This document shows, in pieces, positions 35,301-42,618 of a stretch of 64,000 bases of DNA. The translations under genes were made by a program, and so were the position numbers. Source of the stretch: Hominisplanchenecus murintestinalis (lineage in GTDB: Bacteria; Bacillota; Clostridia; Lachnospirales; Lachnospiraceae); assembly GCA_004793585.1 (NCBI GenBank), contig SRZB01000018.1, positions 1 to 64,000 of the forward strand, in the 5' to 3' direction. The notes beneath the pieces were generated by a model. The model was not told the origin of the DNA and did not search any database. It saw only the letters and a list, made by a program, of their open reading frames with translations. Every line of letters starts with the position of its first letter. Positions within the stretch are counted from its first letter, which is position 1.

Positions 35301-37457
35301 ATACTCTAAAGTTCCCGTTTGCGTACAGTCCGCATCAACCTTTTCGTGATGGGTAAGTGTATGGGCGGCAATCGGTATTTCCGTATCTGTAATTTCGTTC
35401 TGCCCGTCCTGATCTGAAAATTTCTTTCCACAAACAGAGCACTCCCAATATTCCAAAATCCCCGTATGTGTGCAATCCGCTTCCACCCTGTCATGATGGG
35501 TAAGCGCCGCACCGTTATTGTGGATACATGGAAGAATTATGACGGTTTTTGAAATAGTTCCTTTGTCTGCATGGGTATAAGTGGCAGTATATTCCATATC
35601 AGATACTTTTGTAACACTCAATATCCAGCCACTCGTATCCACCGTAAAATCCTGATTGCAGATTGTAACATTCCCCGCAAGGGTTACTTTCCCCTTAATC
35701 TCCGCCGCCATGTCCGCCGAGGTATAGTGCATATCCGAAGGAACAGAAATCATGTCTGCTGTAGGTGCGGATTTAATATTATAGGTTCCCTTAGAGCCAA
35801 GAATTGTATTGCTGTCCAGCACATTGGCAGAACTGAGAGTCAGTAAGCCATCGCTGCTTGCTTCTGTTGAACCGCCGATACCGGGAGCATCGGAGATTCC
35901 ATCGAAGCCTCCCTTTGCAACCACTTTACCGCCATTAATAGTGATATTACCACCCTTACCATCGTTAGTAAAATCCCCCGCTGCACCACCAATTCCGGCG
36001 GACGCATAACCTGCACTTCCACCAGTAGCTGTGATGTTTCCGCCATTGATTATCACTGTTCCACAGTCAATATCGCCGTCATTATTATTTAAATCATAAA
36101 GTGAACCACCAATGCCAGCACTATATGGTCCAGAAACATCCAATGAACCTGCGCTCTCTGCGGTAATTACTAAGGTTGCTCCTTTCGGTACATAAATTCC
36201 ACATTCAGAACCCTTTATTGTATTGCTGCCCTCTAAGGTCAGATTCATGGTCGCGTTGGGGGCGATGCCTACATATGCCGCCTCGAAAATATTTAAGCCG
36301 GAAAACGTCACATTATGGGTGCCGCTTTCCACAGAAATCATTGCAGCTTGGCCTGTGCCGGTAAAGGTATGCCCCGGACAGCCGCCGTCTTCTGCGGTTA
36401 ATATATTTTTAAGAGTTTGAGATATGTTAATTTCTTCCGCAGTCTGCACCGGTGCGTTGGCATTGTCAAGTGCCTCTTGCAGTTCGTAGCAACGAGACAG
36501 GTCAATCTCCTCCTGTTCGTCCTCGTTCAGTTCCCCATAGAGAACAAGGATTTCTTCAAGCTGCGCCCGCACATCCTCTGCATTATCCTCCGTTACCTTA
36601 TCCGGCAGGGCAGCAATCAAATCCTCAACAGGACAGATGCGGCACTTATAGGTACACAGGCTGCCTTCCCCATCCTCCGATTTTGGTATATAGCCGCAGT
36701 CCGCATCATGCTCCTGATGATGTTTGCAGATGCCTGTATCTTCCTGATTCTCCGTATTTTCTTCCGGCGCTTTTCCTTTGCAGTCTAAGAGACTGGCATC
36801 ATCAGCACCGCACACAGGGCAGTCCCCGTTGATGCTGTCCTCCGTGCATAATGTCTCACAGATACATTTGGCGGTATCTGTTCCCGTATCTTCGGTATTC
36901 TCCCCGGTATCCTCCGGCTCCGTGCCATTACAGATTTCACAGACATAGCCGCAGTCCTGCGCTTCTTGATAACCGCAGCTTTCGTCATGCTCGTGATGAC
37001 AGTCCAGCACCTTTGTGACACAGCCGCTTTCCTCACTGCATACATGGGTACAGAGTGACGGCTCCCGATTCCCTGCATCAGAGGGCGTAGCATTTCCCTC
37101 TCCCATGCTTTCCTCCGTTTCCCCCGTTTCCGGATAGCACCCGTCCGTATGCGTATGCACACACTCCGTAACAGTTTTATAACATTCTTCCGTATGCTCA
37201 TGGGTACACGGCTGTGCTTCCCTATAACCGCAGTCCGGCGTATGCTCCGTGTGATGTTCACAAAGCCCCGCTTCCCTGCCCGAAGCAGACACGGCAAGCC
37301 CGCTGGCAGGCAGCGTATTGAATATTAAAGCCGCCGCCATCAGGAAGCCCATGCTTTGACGCAGCCTGCCCCCTTTTCGTTTTCTTCCCTCTTTTTCATC
37401 CAGAAAATCCCCTACAGGGTGTTTTCTGAAAGAAAATAATCCTTTATCCTTTTCCAT
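32301..37457 (-). CDS. Giant Cys/His-rich repeat surface protein
   Basis: 1718 aa, with AAGGAGG 11 bp before the ATG. N-terminal 60 residues: basic region, then a hydrophobic stretch and an ASG-type cleavage site. About 65-340 is a Cys/His-rich domain with repeats of the CEHHTEHTPDCGY and CTHEHTEEC type. About 350-590 is a Gly-rich beta-helix-like domain similar to carbohydrate-binding Cthe_2159-type regions. About 640-930 has four to five 65-aa repeats (HHE..ADC..G.LEYWECSVCGKKFSD). Then come an Ig-like domain, four 70-aa repeats (KCSVCGYV), a Gly/Ser/Pro/Thr linker, a globular domain and a C-terminal TM at about 1690-1712 followed by KKK. No LPXTG motif. Probably an adhesin of the ICE; the metal-binding reading is an inference. 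Confidence 0.85.
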   Translation of the reverse strand: MEKDKGLFSFRKHPVGDFLDEKEGRKRKGGRLRQSMGFLMAAALIFNTLPASGLAVSASGREAGLCEHHTEHTPDCGYREAQPCTHEHTEECYKTVTECVHTHTDGCYPETGETEESMGEGNATPSDAGNREPSLCTHVCSEESGCVTKVLDCHHEHDESCGYQEAQDCGYVCEICNGTEPEDTGENTEDTGTDTAKCICETLCTEDSINGDCPVCGADDASLLDCKGKAPEENTENQEDTGICKHHQEHDADCGYIPKSEDGEGSLCTYKCRICPVEDLIAALPDKVTEDNAEDVRAQLEEILVLYGELNEDEQEEIDLSRCYELQEALDNANAPVQTAEEINISQTLKNILTAEDGGCPGHTFTGTGQAAMISVESGTHNVTFSGLNIFEAAYVGIAPNATMNLTLEGSNTIKGSECGIYVPKGATLVITAESAGSLDVSGPYSAGIGGSLYDLNNNDGDIDCGTVIINGGNITATGGSAGYASAGIGGAAGDFTNDGKGGNITINGGKVVAKGGFDGISDAPGIGGSTEASSDGLLTLSSANVLDSNTILGSKGTYNIKSAPTADMISVPSDMHYTSADMAAEIKGKVTLAGNVTICNQDFTVDTSGWILSVTKVSDMEYTATYTHADKGTISKTVIILPCIHNNGAALTHHDRVEADCTHTGILEYWECSVCGKKFSDQDGQNEITDTEIPIAAHTLTHHEKVDADCTQTGTLEYWECSVCKKIFSDKDGQAEITDIIIPITDHTLIHHAEQGATCTAAGNKEYWDCSICGKKFSDQDGKTEIADADIVIAVKAHTLTHHEGREAGCLTDGNIEYWSCDVCNKLFSDSDGKQEITDTKISAKGHEYGAWESTGNGTHTHSCQRSGCDSTETENCTGGTATYTEKAICTVCGGKYGELLKDAGAPTGEISISTNHWNSFLHTITFGLFFKKTEQVTITAQDNESGVASVSYYISDGELTEDEVKALDSWTAGNTDKTTFSISPDQSCVVYARITDNQGNVTYISSDGMVFDGTSPSITGVTDGETYCTSQTVTVTDDNLESVTVNGKEQALSDGKFTLGAASGAQTIEAADKAGNITTVTVTVNAGHDYSTDWKSDGSSHWHECACGDRTDTAAHIKDGGSVTKPATETETGIRTYKCSVCGYVMQEEMIDRLPPSHTHNYGTEWKSDADSHWYECSCGNKSELASHIEDGGSVTKAPTETETGVMTYKCRVCGYVIRTADIDKLPSSHTHNYSTDWKSDESSHWHECVCGDKTDTAAHTEDDGSVSKAPTEKETGVMTYKCSVCGCIMRTESIDVLPHTHSYGTVWKSDSSSHWHECTCGDKSDTAAHTEDGGSVTKAPTETEKGVRTYKCSVCGYVIRTEDIAKLPPSSGGGGSSGGNGDNGGSGGNSGGNENNGGSSGSDEGQGSGGNGSTNPGNGNTTPQPSVTQPTDTNTNPGNETAPGTGTTPVNPGSGNTVKPGTAPVSGTGTPAQGTKQPFIKGADGKIGWDVIRAEEEQAQEGSTINVDMNGSVVVPGDIFDSIKGKDITITFDMGNGILWSVDGKSITTDKAGDIDFSVKTETNAIPVDIVNNVTGERYSIQISLAYEGEFGFTAVLSIELGKENAGYTASLYYYNESTGELEFICSDEVAEDGTVSLAFTHASDYVIAIDGEQEEESGNATEPEQPDTPDKDSTGQAEESPQAWRPWWLIVVGALVVIMGIGVFFVVKKKEEDN
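33360..34190 (-). repeat. Four tandem repeats of about 210 bp in the surface protein gene
   Basis: Four units, each coding for about 70 residues, from an SDxSHWHEC(A/T)CG motif, through DGGSVTKAPTETE, to YKCSVCGYV. Nucleotide similarity between units is high, so unequal recombination could change copy number. A second set of about 190-bp units covers about 34900-35510. Confidence 0.75.
34900..35510 (-). repeat. Second group of tandem repeats, about 190 bp each
   Basis: Three complete units and flanking partial units, each encoding H-x-L-T-H-H-E, a Cys, then an LEYWECSVCGKKFSDQDG-type segment and an acidic ITDTEIPI-like end. Units differ more than in the 33360-34190 group. The encoded Cys pairs sit at regular spacing. 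Confidence 0.7.
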
Positions 37458-37945
37458 ATCGTTCCATTCCTCCTTGCTTTTCCGAAGGAAAAATGCTCCT
37501 GCCCCTGCGGGGGCAGAGGAATTTCCCTCCGTTCCGAAACATTTCCTTCACAGATATCCTGATAAACCGGGGCTTTCACAGACCATCTCTGCCATATGGC
37601 AATATCTCCTTCCTTTATCCTCCTAAGCGGCTCCCTGAACCTCGTTTCCTCCAGCGGGCGCACGATAAAGTCGAAACTATGCGTCCGTATCGCCTCCCTT
37701 GCAAAATAGGGATCGTCCGTAATCCAGATCACCAGCGTATTTCCATACAGTTCCCGGTATTTACACACCAGCTCCATCCCCTGTGCGCCGTTTATGCCCA
37801 CTACCACAACATCATATTCCCGCTCAAGATGGTACTCCCTGTCAATCACGCCCCGGCTTACCGTAACATCTGACAGTTCATCCGCAAGTATCCCGGAAAG
37901 CATTTCATATTCCGGTATGCTCTTTGTATAGATGACAGCATCCAT
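37412..37945 (-). CDS. Stand-alone atypical receiver protein
   Basis: 177 aa, with AAGGAGGAG before the ATG. Resembles the receiver of LytTR regulators: MDAVIYTKSIPEYEMLSGIL at the start, WITDDPYFAREAIRTHSFDF then IVRPLE near residue 95. The acceptor strand reads DVVVVGINGAQG, with Gly where the phospho-Asp is expected. No LytTR or other output domain follows; the last 50 residues are basic. It is the first gene of the operon and overlaps the surface protein gene by 46 bp. It might act as a partner or decoy for the intact regulator on the other side of the divergent promoter. Function is inferred. Confidence 0.7.
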   Translation of the reverse strand: MDAVIYTKSIPEYEMLSGILADELSDVTVSRGVIDREYHLEREYDVVVVGINGAQGMELVCKYRELYGNTLVIWITDDPYFAREAIRTHSFDFIVRPLEETRFREPLRRIKEGDIAIWQRWSVKAPVYQDICEGNVSERREIPLPPQGQEHFSFGKARRNGTIWKRIKDYFLSENTL

Positions 37946-37977
37946 ATCCCACTCCTCCTTATCCTGTTTAAAGACGC

Positions 37978-38049
37978 AAAAAAACCGCCGGGGAACGGGT
38001 CATTCCACAGGGCATAAAAGCCCCGCAGGAAATCCCCGCCTCCGGCGGT
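37978..38049 (-). terminator. Leader attenuator of the surface-protein operon
   Basis: On the minus strand, ACCGCCGG (38042-38049) pairs with CCGGCGGT (37984-37991) over a long loop with internal pairing, and TTTTTT follows directly (37979-37984). This intrinsic terminator lies in the 5' leader, about 35 bp before the first gene start, so transcription must read through it. Typical of attenuation or antitermination control. Confidence 0.7.
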
Positions 38050-38104
38050 CTTATATTTAATAACACGATATATAAAAAGATACGGCAAAAAGACAGATTT
38101 ATAA

Positions 38105-38159
<55 letters not shown>

Positions 38160-38217
38160 TAATTATCAGGCATTCCGGCATATCCTGTCAACCTCCTTTG
38201 GCAAAAAATTTCACTTT

Positions 38218-38245
38218 ATTATAATAGATTTCCGAAAAAAAACAA
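38218..38245 (-). promoter_or_regulatory. Promoter of the surface-protein operon
   Basis: TTGTTT (38240-38245), 16-bp spacer, perfect TATAAT (38218-38223) on the minus strand. The direct repeats 38252-38285 lie directly upstream of the -35. Transcription would enter the TGTC tract and the attenuator. The -35 is weak, consistent with activator dependence. Confidence 0.65.
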
Positions 38246-38251
38246 GACTTT

Positions 38252-38285
38252 TGGCAGGAACGTCAATTTTCTGGCAAGAACGTCA
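38252..38285. promoter_or_regulatory. LytTR-type binding site: two direct repeats between divergent promoters
   Basis: TGGCAGGAACGTCA (38252-38265) and TGGCAAGAACGTCA (38272-38285), 13 of 14 bases identical, 20 bp apart centre to centre. LytTR proteins such as AgrA bind paired direct repeats about two helical turns apart. The site lies about 6 bp from the minus -35 and 31 bp from the plus -35, between the two operons. Confidence 0.7.
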
Positions 38286-38316
38286 GGCAGATTTTATAAA
38301 TCAGGTCTTGACAGGT

Positions 38317-38345
38317 TTGAAAAATGTCTTTTTTTGTTGTATGAT
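38317..38345 (+). promoter_or_regulatory. Promoter of the LytTR-kinase operon
   Basis: TTGAAA (38317-38322), 17-bp spacer, TATGAT (38340-38345), 37 bp before the TTG start. A TTGACA (38308-38313) lies at a poor distance. The LytTR-type repeats just upstream suggest autoregulation. Confidence 0.6.
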
Positions 38346-38382
38346 TATATTTGATTTTTTATGGATTTGAGGTGAAACCAGT

Positions 38383-39174
38383 TTGAAGATTGCTTTAGTA
38401 GATGATGAACAGAACTATCTGGACGAAATGGCAGGGCTTGTCTGCGACTTTGGCGCACAGCGCCACTGCCATGTGGAAACTGTCCCATTCCTGAATGCGG
38501 AAGGCTTCTTTAAGGCATTCGGGGACGGCAGCTTTTCTGCAGGCGGCTGTTTTGATGCCGTTTTTATGGACATTTACATGGACGGCATGGACGGCGTTGC
38601 CGCCGCACAAAAAATCCGGAGCATGGACAACAGGTGTGTCCTCGTGTTTCTGACTTCCAGCTCGGACTTTATGCCGGACGCCTTCTCCTGCCATGCGTTT
38701 GAATATATTATCAAGCCTTTCTCCCCGCAGCGTATATTCAAAGTCCTTGGGGACATTCTGGAAATGCTTCCCCCACTGCAAAAATACATAGAGGTAATAA
38801 ACGGCAGGAAAACCATTCATGTATTCCTTGACGAGATTTCCTCCGTCATTACGGACGCACATTATCTTGACATCGCCCTTTCAAACGGGGAAACCCTGCA
38901 CTGCCGCATGACCATGCCGGAATTTGTAATGCTTACAGATGGGGATTCCCGCTTCCTTGCCGTCAATAAGGGTATCATGGTAAACGCTGGCTGCATCCTT
39001 GAATTTACGGACAACTGCTGTGTGCTGGAAAACGGCGCAAAGCTGCCAATCCGTGTGCGGGACCGCCTGAAAATCGAACAGGCGGCGAGGGATTACAATT
39101 TCAGGAAGATACGGGAGCGTCAGGCACACTTTGCCGGACGCCCTGTGCCGGAAGGCATCAGGAAGGGGGACTGA
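38383..39174 (+). CDS. LytTR-family response regulator
   Basis: 263 aa, TTG start with GAGGTGA 7 bp upstream. The receiver (1-125) is complete: acidic DDE at 7-9, phospho-Asp63 in FMDIYMDGMDG, then VFLTSSSDF and the switch Lys in IIKPFSP. The LytTR DNA-binding domain spans about 135-240 (KYIEVINGRKTIHVFLDEIS and later LAVNKGIMVNAG). The end is basic. Two bases separate it from the kinase gene, so they form a two-component system. It should bind the direct repeats upstream and control its own operon and the divergent surface-protein operon. Confidence 0.9.
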   Translation: MKIALVDDEQNYLDEMAGLVCDFGAQRHCHVETVPFLNAEGFFKAFGDGSFSAGGCFDAVFMDIYMDGMDGVAAAQKIRSMDNRCVLVFLTSSSDFMPDAFSCHAFEYIIKPFSPQRIFKVLGDILEMLPPLQKYIEVINGRKTIHVFLDEISSVITDAHYLDIALSNGETLHCRMTMPEFVMLTDGDSRFLAVNKGIMVNAGCILEFTDNCCVLENGAKLPIRVRDRLKIEQAARDYNFRKIRERQAHFAGRPVPEGIRKGD

Positions 39175-39176
39175 AC

Positions 39177-40493
39177 ATGGATATGGAAAAATGGTTATCG
39201 GCGCTGCTGGTGCTTCTGGTACTGCTTCCTTCGGGGGCATCCTGCTATTATGTAATGAAGAACCAGATGAAGTACACCCTGCGTAAGACAGCCGCACTAT
39301 TCATGGCTGTCCTGCTCCCATATGCTTTTCTCTGCTCCGCTTTAAGCGTCTTACTGCGGATTGATGTAAATATCATCCTCCTGCCGTCCCTCATCCTGTT
39401 CTTTTTCCCATACCGCTGCACCGTGACAGCAAGCCTGCCAAAATGCCTTGCCGTCTATGTGGGTGTCTGTGCCGTCCATACCTTTCCGGCACAGTTCGCC
39501 TATGCCTTTGACGCTTTTCTTCATCCGGCGTCGGGTGCGGCGGACTTCTCTGTGGAAGCGGCTTTTTTCCGGCTTGTGCTTTCCTGTCTGGTTGCCACCG
39601 CTTTCGCACAGCCTGCCTGCGGGCTTTTTTTCAGGATTATCGACTGTCTGGACACTCCAAAGATATGGTACTCCACCGTCATATTGTCCTCTGTCTTTCT
39701 GTTCTTCAATATAGCGGCTGTCCCCCAGTCCTACAGCACCCTCCATACAGGGCGTATGTTTTCCCTTTTCCTGCTACTGGAGGGCTGCCTGTTTGCAATC
39801 CTTACAGCAATTTATGTGCTCCTTTACCTGGGGACAAGCGTTATACTGGAACACGCCGAGCTGAAGGAACACACACAGCTTCTTGAAATGCAGGCACGCC
39901 AGTACCGGACATTGCAGGAGCATATGCGTCAGACTGCACGTCTGCGGCATGACTTCCGCCATTCCGTGCGCCTGCTTTCTTCCCTTGCAGAAAAAGGGGA
40001 CATCGGCAGCATCCAGACACATCTTGCGACATACGAGGTCAGCCTTGCGGAAAATGCACCCTCAAATTACTGTGCCAGCGCTGCCCTCAATGCGCTGTTT
40101 AGCCACTATCACGAGATAGCTGTTTCAGCAGGCATAGACACAGACTGGCATATTGAACTGCCGGAGCTTACGCCTGCCAATGAACTTGACATCGTTTCCC
40201 TGTTCGGGAACCTGATAGAGAACGCCATCGACGGGTGCCTTACCGTGCCGGAGGGCAGGCGGTATTTCTGCCTGACCACGGAAATCCGCCATAAAAGCAG
40301 TCTGTACATCGTTTCCACCAACAACTTTGACGGCAGGGTGCGGAAAGGGAAGGACGGCTACCGTTCCACGAAGCACGGCGGAAACGGGATCGGGCTTGCT
40401 GCCATTGCAGCAGCAGCAGAAAAGTACGGCGGTTCGGCACAGGCTTCCAACAGCGGAACGGAGTTTTATGTAGATGTGGTGCTGAAAATATGA
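39177..40493 (+). CDS. AgrC-like sensor histidine kinase (GHKL)
   Basis: 438 aa. Six to seven hydrophobic segments in residues 1-220 (first at 7-27) form the sensor. A coiled linker at 224-250 leads to the phospho-acceptor His258 in ARLRHDFRH, as in AgrC/ComD-type kinases. The ATPase domain has the N box LFGNLIENAIDG at about 342-353 and a G box with KHGGNGIGLAAI at about 398-409. It most likely phosphorylates the LytTR regulator upstream. No agrB/agrD-like peptide gene is visible nearby, so the signal is unknown. Confidence 0.9.
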   Translation: MDMEKWLSALLVLLVLLPSGASCYYVMKNQMKYTLRKTAALFMAVLLPYAFLCSALSVLLRIDVNIILLPSLILFFFPYRCTVTASLPKCLAVYVGVCAVHTFPAQFAYAFDAFLHPASGAADFSVEAAFFRLVLSCLVATAFAQPACGLFFRIIDCLDTPKIWYSTVILSSVFLFFNIAAVPQSYSTLHTGRMFSLFLLLEGCLFAILTAIYVLLYLGTSVILEHAELKEHTQLLEMQARQYRTLQEHMRQTARLRHDFRHSVRLLSSLAEKGDIGSIQTHLATYEVSLAENAPSNYCASAALNALFSHYHEIAVSAGIDTDWHIELPELTPANELDIVSLFGNLIENAIDGCLTVPEGRRYFCLTTEIRHKSSLYIVSTNNFDGRVRKGKDGYRSTKHGGNGIGLAAIAAAAEKYGGSAQASNSGTEFYVDVVLKI

Positions 40494-40816
40494 GTGGGTT
40501 CAGAGGGTTCAAAAATGAACACGGGTTTTTTATAACCAGTAATTTTAGCAGTGGCAAGCAATGGATAACGATATTCTTTACGAATATCGCTATCCCCGCT
40601 CCGGCACCTTACGGTGCCTCGCTATGCTTGTTGGGGACACCCCAATCCCCGGCAAAAATCACTTTCGTTCTTTTGCGAACACGCCTTGCGGCGTGGCTTT
40701 CCACTCATGCACAGCCTGAGTTTTCTCCCATGCGGTCGCTGCTTCCCGCACCTCCGCGCAGGAAGGAAAAACTTATGTTCCTTTTATAGCACAGGCAGAA
40801 TCAAGTCTGCGGTTTC
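40494..40816. other. Intergenic region with short hairpins
   Basis: About 320 bp after the kinase. It contains perfect hairpins GGCACC-TTAC-GGTGCC (40604-40619) and CACGCC-TTGC-GGCGTG (40681-40696), and a weaker TTCG/CGAA stem. There is no convincing T-run or gene. May act as a terminator region or structured trailer. Confidence 0.5.
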
Positions 40817-40845
40817 TTGCTTTTTTCCCGGCCCGCCATTATAAT
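40817..40845 (+). promoter_or_regulatory. Promoter of the small gene at 40875
   Basis: TTGCTT (40817-40822), 17-bp spacer, perfect TATAAT (40840-40845), 29 bp before the ATG. Confidence 0.7.
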
Positions 40846-40874
40846 AAAACCTATCATACATGGGAGGAAAAAAC

Positions 40875-41099
40875 ATGTTCACTTATGAAGATTTCAAATC
40901 GTTATCCGGGATAACCGACCGCGATGAACTTATGTCCGCCGTCGCACAGATTCCCGAAGAAGATTTACGGACTGCCCTCTTTATAACGCTCCTTTCCTGG
41001 GGCAAGAACATAGAGATCAATGAGGAATTGTGGAAGCGGGAACATGAACGCGCAAATAAAGCGGAGGCAATGCTAAATTCCCAGCCTTCCGAAAAATGA
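40875..41099 (+). CDS. Small hypothetical ICE protein
   Basis: 74 aa from the ATG at 40875, with GGGAGG at 7 bp; the frame opens 5 codons earlier but that ATG lies before the binding site. Helical, acidic first half with FTYEDFKSLSGITDRDEL and a C-terminal coiled-coil-like ELWKREHERANKAEAML. I do not recognise a family. It has its own promoter and terminator and is transcribed toward the relaxase gene, so it is a single-gene unit; such an arrangement suits a small regulator or a short orphan gene. Confidence 0.65.
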   Translation: MFTYEDFKSLSGITDRDELMSAVAQIPEEDLRTALFITLLSWGKNIEINEELWKREHERANKAEAMLNSQPSEK

Positions 41100-41140
41100 T
41101 ACCATTCCCCGCAACCGCCATTTCCTGAAAAAGAGCAATA

Positions 41141-41190
41141 AAAAAAGAGGAAACCAAAAGGGCAATCCCCTCCGGTTTTCCTCTTTTTTT
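41141..41190. terminator. Bidirectional terminator between the small gene and the relaxase gene
   Basis: A-rich stem AAAAAAGAGGAAACC pairing with GGTTTTCCTCTTTTTTT (41174-41190), 18-nt loop. The A and T runs flank both sides, so it serves both convergent genes. Confidence 0.9.
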
Positions 41191-41194
41191 ACTG

Positions 41195-42598
41195 TCAGCG
41201 CTCCGTTTCTTTTTTCTTCTCTGCTTCCTGCGGTTCCAGACCTAAAATAATATCAACATTATGCTTCGCCGTCTGGTAATCTACCATTTCTTTCCGCGCC
41301 GCCTTATATTCCTCATAGCACTCTTTTTTCTCTGCCAGGAGCGCGGCATATTCTTGAGATAATTGTGCCACTTTTGGTATCGGCTTTCCATTCAGCGCAT
41401 CAAAGGCCGCCTTTGCCGCCTCATGCTTTTTAATTTCTTCCGCGTGTCCGGCAAGGTATTCTTTTTTGTGGCGTGACTTCTTATATTCCTTATAAACTTC
41501 CCGCGTTTTGGAATAATTGATGATGTGCGTTTTTAACTGCGCGTTCTCGGCCATGCGCCCCTCAAGCTGCCTGATGCGGACGGAAAGCGCATCAAATTTT
41601 TCCCCGGCAGCATCCGCCCGTGCCGCCAGTTCCCCATAATCGGCCACGCCGTTCTCCACAAGGAAATTTAAAGTCTTTGCCGCTTCTTTCAGGTTGAAAA
41701 CTTTCGCCCACCGTTCATAACCTTTCCCTTTTCCTGCCTGCATTTTTGCCTGGATATCCACAAGGAGGTTGACATTCCTTGCTGCTGTCTGGCGTTTTGA
41801 TTTTGTCTCCGTCCCGGTACGGGCTTTGCCGATCCGTTCCTTTAATGCGGCCTCCGTATAATCCTCCCCAAGACGGAAAGAACGGGTGAAATTCTCCTGC
41901 CCCGGCGCACGGAACTCCAAAGACTTTCCCCGGCGCTTGATCTCATATCCCTCTGCCCGCATACGGGATAAAAATTCTTCAAAATCCCTGCATCCGGGAA
42001 GCGCCCCGTCAATCGTCTGCCGTAGCCTTTCCTTAAAGCTGCGTCCCCGTTTTGCCGCCGCTTTTTCCTGATACCGCTGCCCTTTTGCTTTCGGGTTTTC
42101 GATCACGGAATAGCCGTGTTCCCTGCATACCTGGTCATTGAGCCTGCGCAGGGCAAAGGCGGAATTTTTATAATTATTGAATTTGCCGTCACACTCTAAA
42201 TTGGTGCTGTTAAATTCCACATGGTTATGGATGTGTGCTTTATCAACATGGGTTGAGACAACAAACTGATGCTTCCCTTTTGTGAACTTCATAGCCAGTT
42301 CATACCCCAGCTTATTCGCTTCCTCCGGCGTGATCTCCCCCGGCTTGAAGGACTGGATGATACGGTAGGCAATGATATCCCTGTCTTTCGGCTGGCTCCG
42401 CCCGGTGGACGTTTCGTAGATCAGCTTGCTCATCTCAAATTCTTCAGCGGCGGTTTCCGGGCAGCACATATAGGACGATACCAGTTCCCCATCCTCGGTC
42501 TTTTCCTTTTTCTGGTCATAGTCCAGCCGGTCATGGAGTGTCTGCCCCCGCGTCTTGCTCCCCATTGCCTTTCGTGGGAGCAGGTCAGAAATTGCCAT
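41195..42598 (-). CDS. Relaxase (MOBP-type mobilization protein)
   Basis: 467 aa. The N-terminal relaxase domain (1-190) has the metal-binding motif HVDKAHIHNH (His117, His122, His124, His126) and a conserved Tyr27 in RLDYDQKK as the likely nicking residue. The segment 180-260 is basic, and residues 300-467 form a long coiled coil. It nicks the ICE at oriT and pilots the strand through the mating channel. It lies in an operon after MobC and the TOPRIM protein. The oriT itself was not found, but should be near this block. Confidence 0.9.
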   Translation of the reverse strand: MAISDLLPRKAMGSKTRGQTLHDRLDYDQKKEKTEDGELVSSYMCCPETAAEEFEMSKLIYETSTGRSQPKDRDIIAYRIIQSFKPGEITPEEANKLGYELAMKFTKGKHQFVVSTHVDKAHIHNHVEFNSTNLECDGKFNNYKNSAFALRRLNDQVCREHGYSVIENPKAKGQRYQEKAAAKRGRSFKERLRQTIDGALPGCRDFEEFLSRMRAEGYEIKRRGKSLEFRAPGQENFTRSFRLGEDYTEAALKERIGKARTGTETKSKRQTAARNVNLLVDIQAKMQAGKGKGYERWAKVFNLKEAAKTLNFLVENGVADYGELAARADAAGEKFDALSVRIRQLEGRMAENAQLKTHIINYSKTREVYKEYKKSRHKKEYLAGHAEEIKKHEAAKAAFDALNGKPIPKVAQLSQEYAALLAEKKECYEEYKAARKEMVDYQTAKHNVDIILGLEPQEAEKKKETER

Positions 42599-42618
42599 AT
42601 CCGTATCCCCCTTCCTTT

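Noticed and set aside
34704..36832. Plus-strand frames over the surface protein gene
   Set aside because: Antisense shadows of the 1718-aa gene.
40614..40844. 76-codon plus-strand frame after the kinase
   Set aside because: No ribosome binding site; region contains hairpins and a promoter for the next gene.
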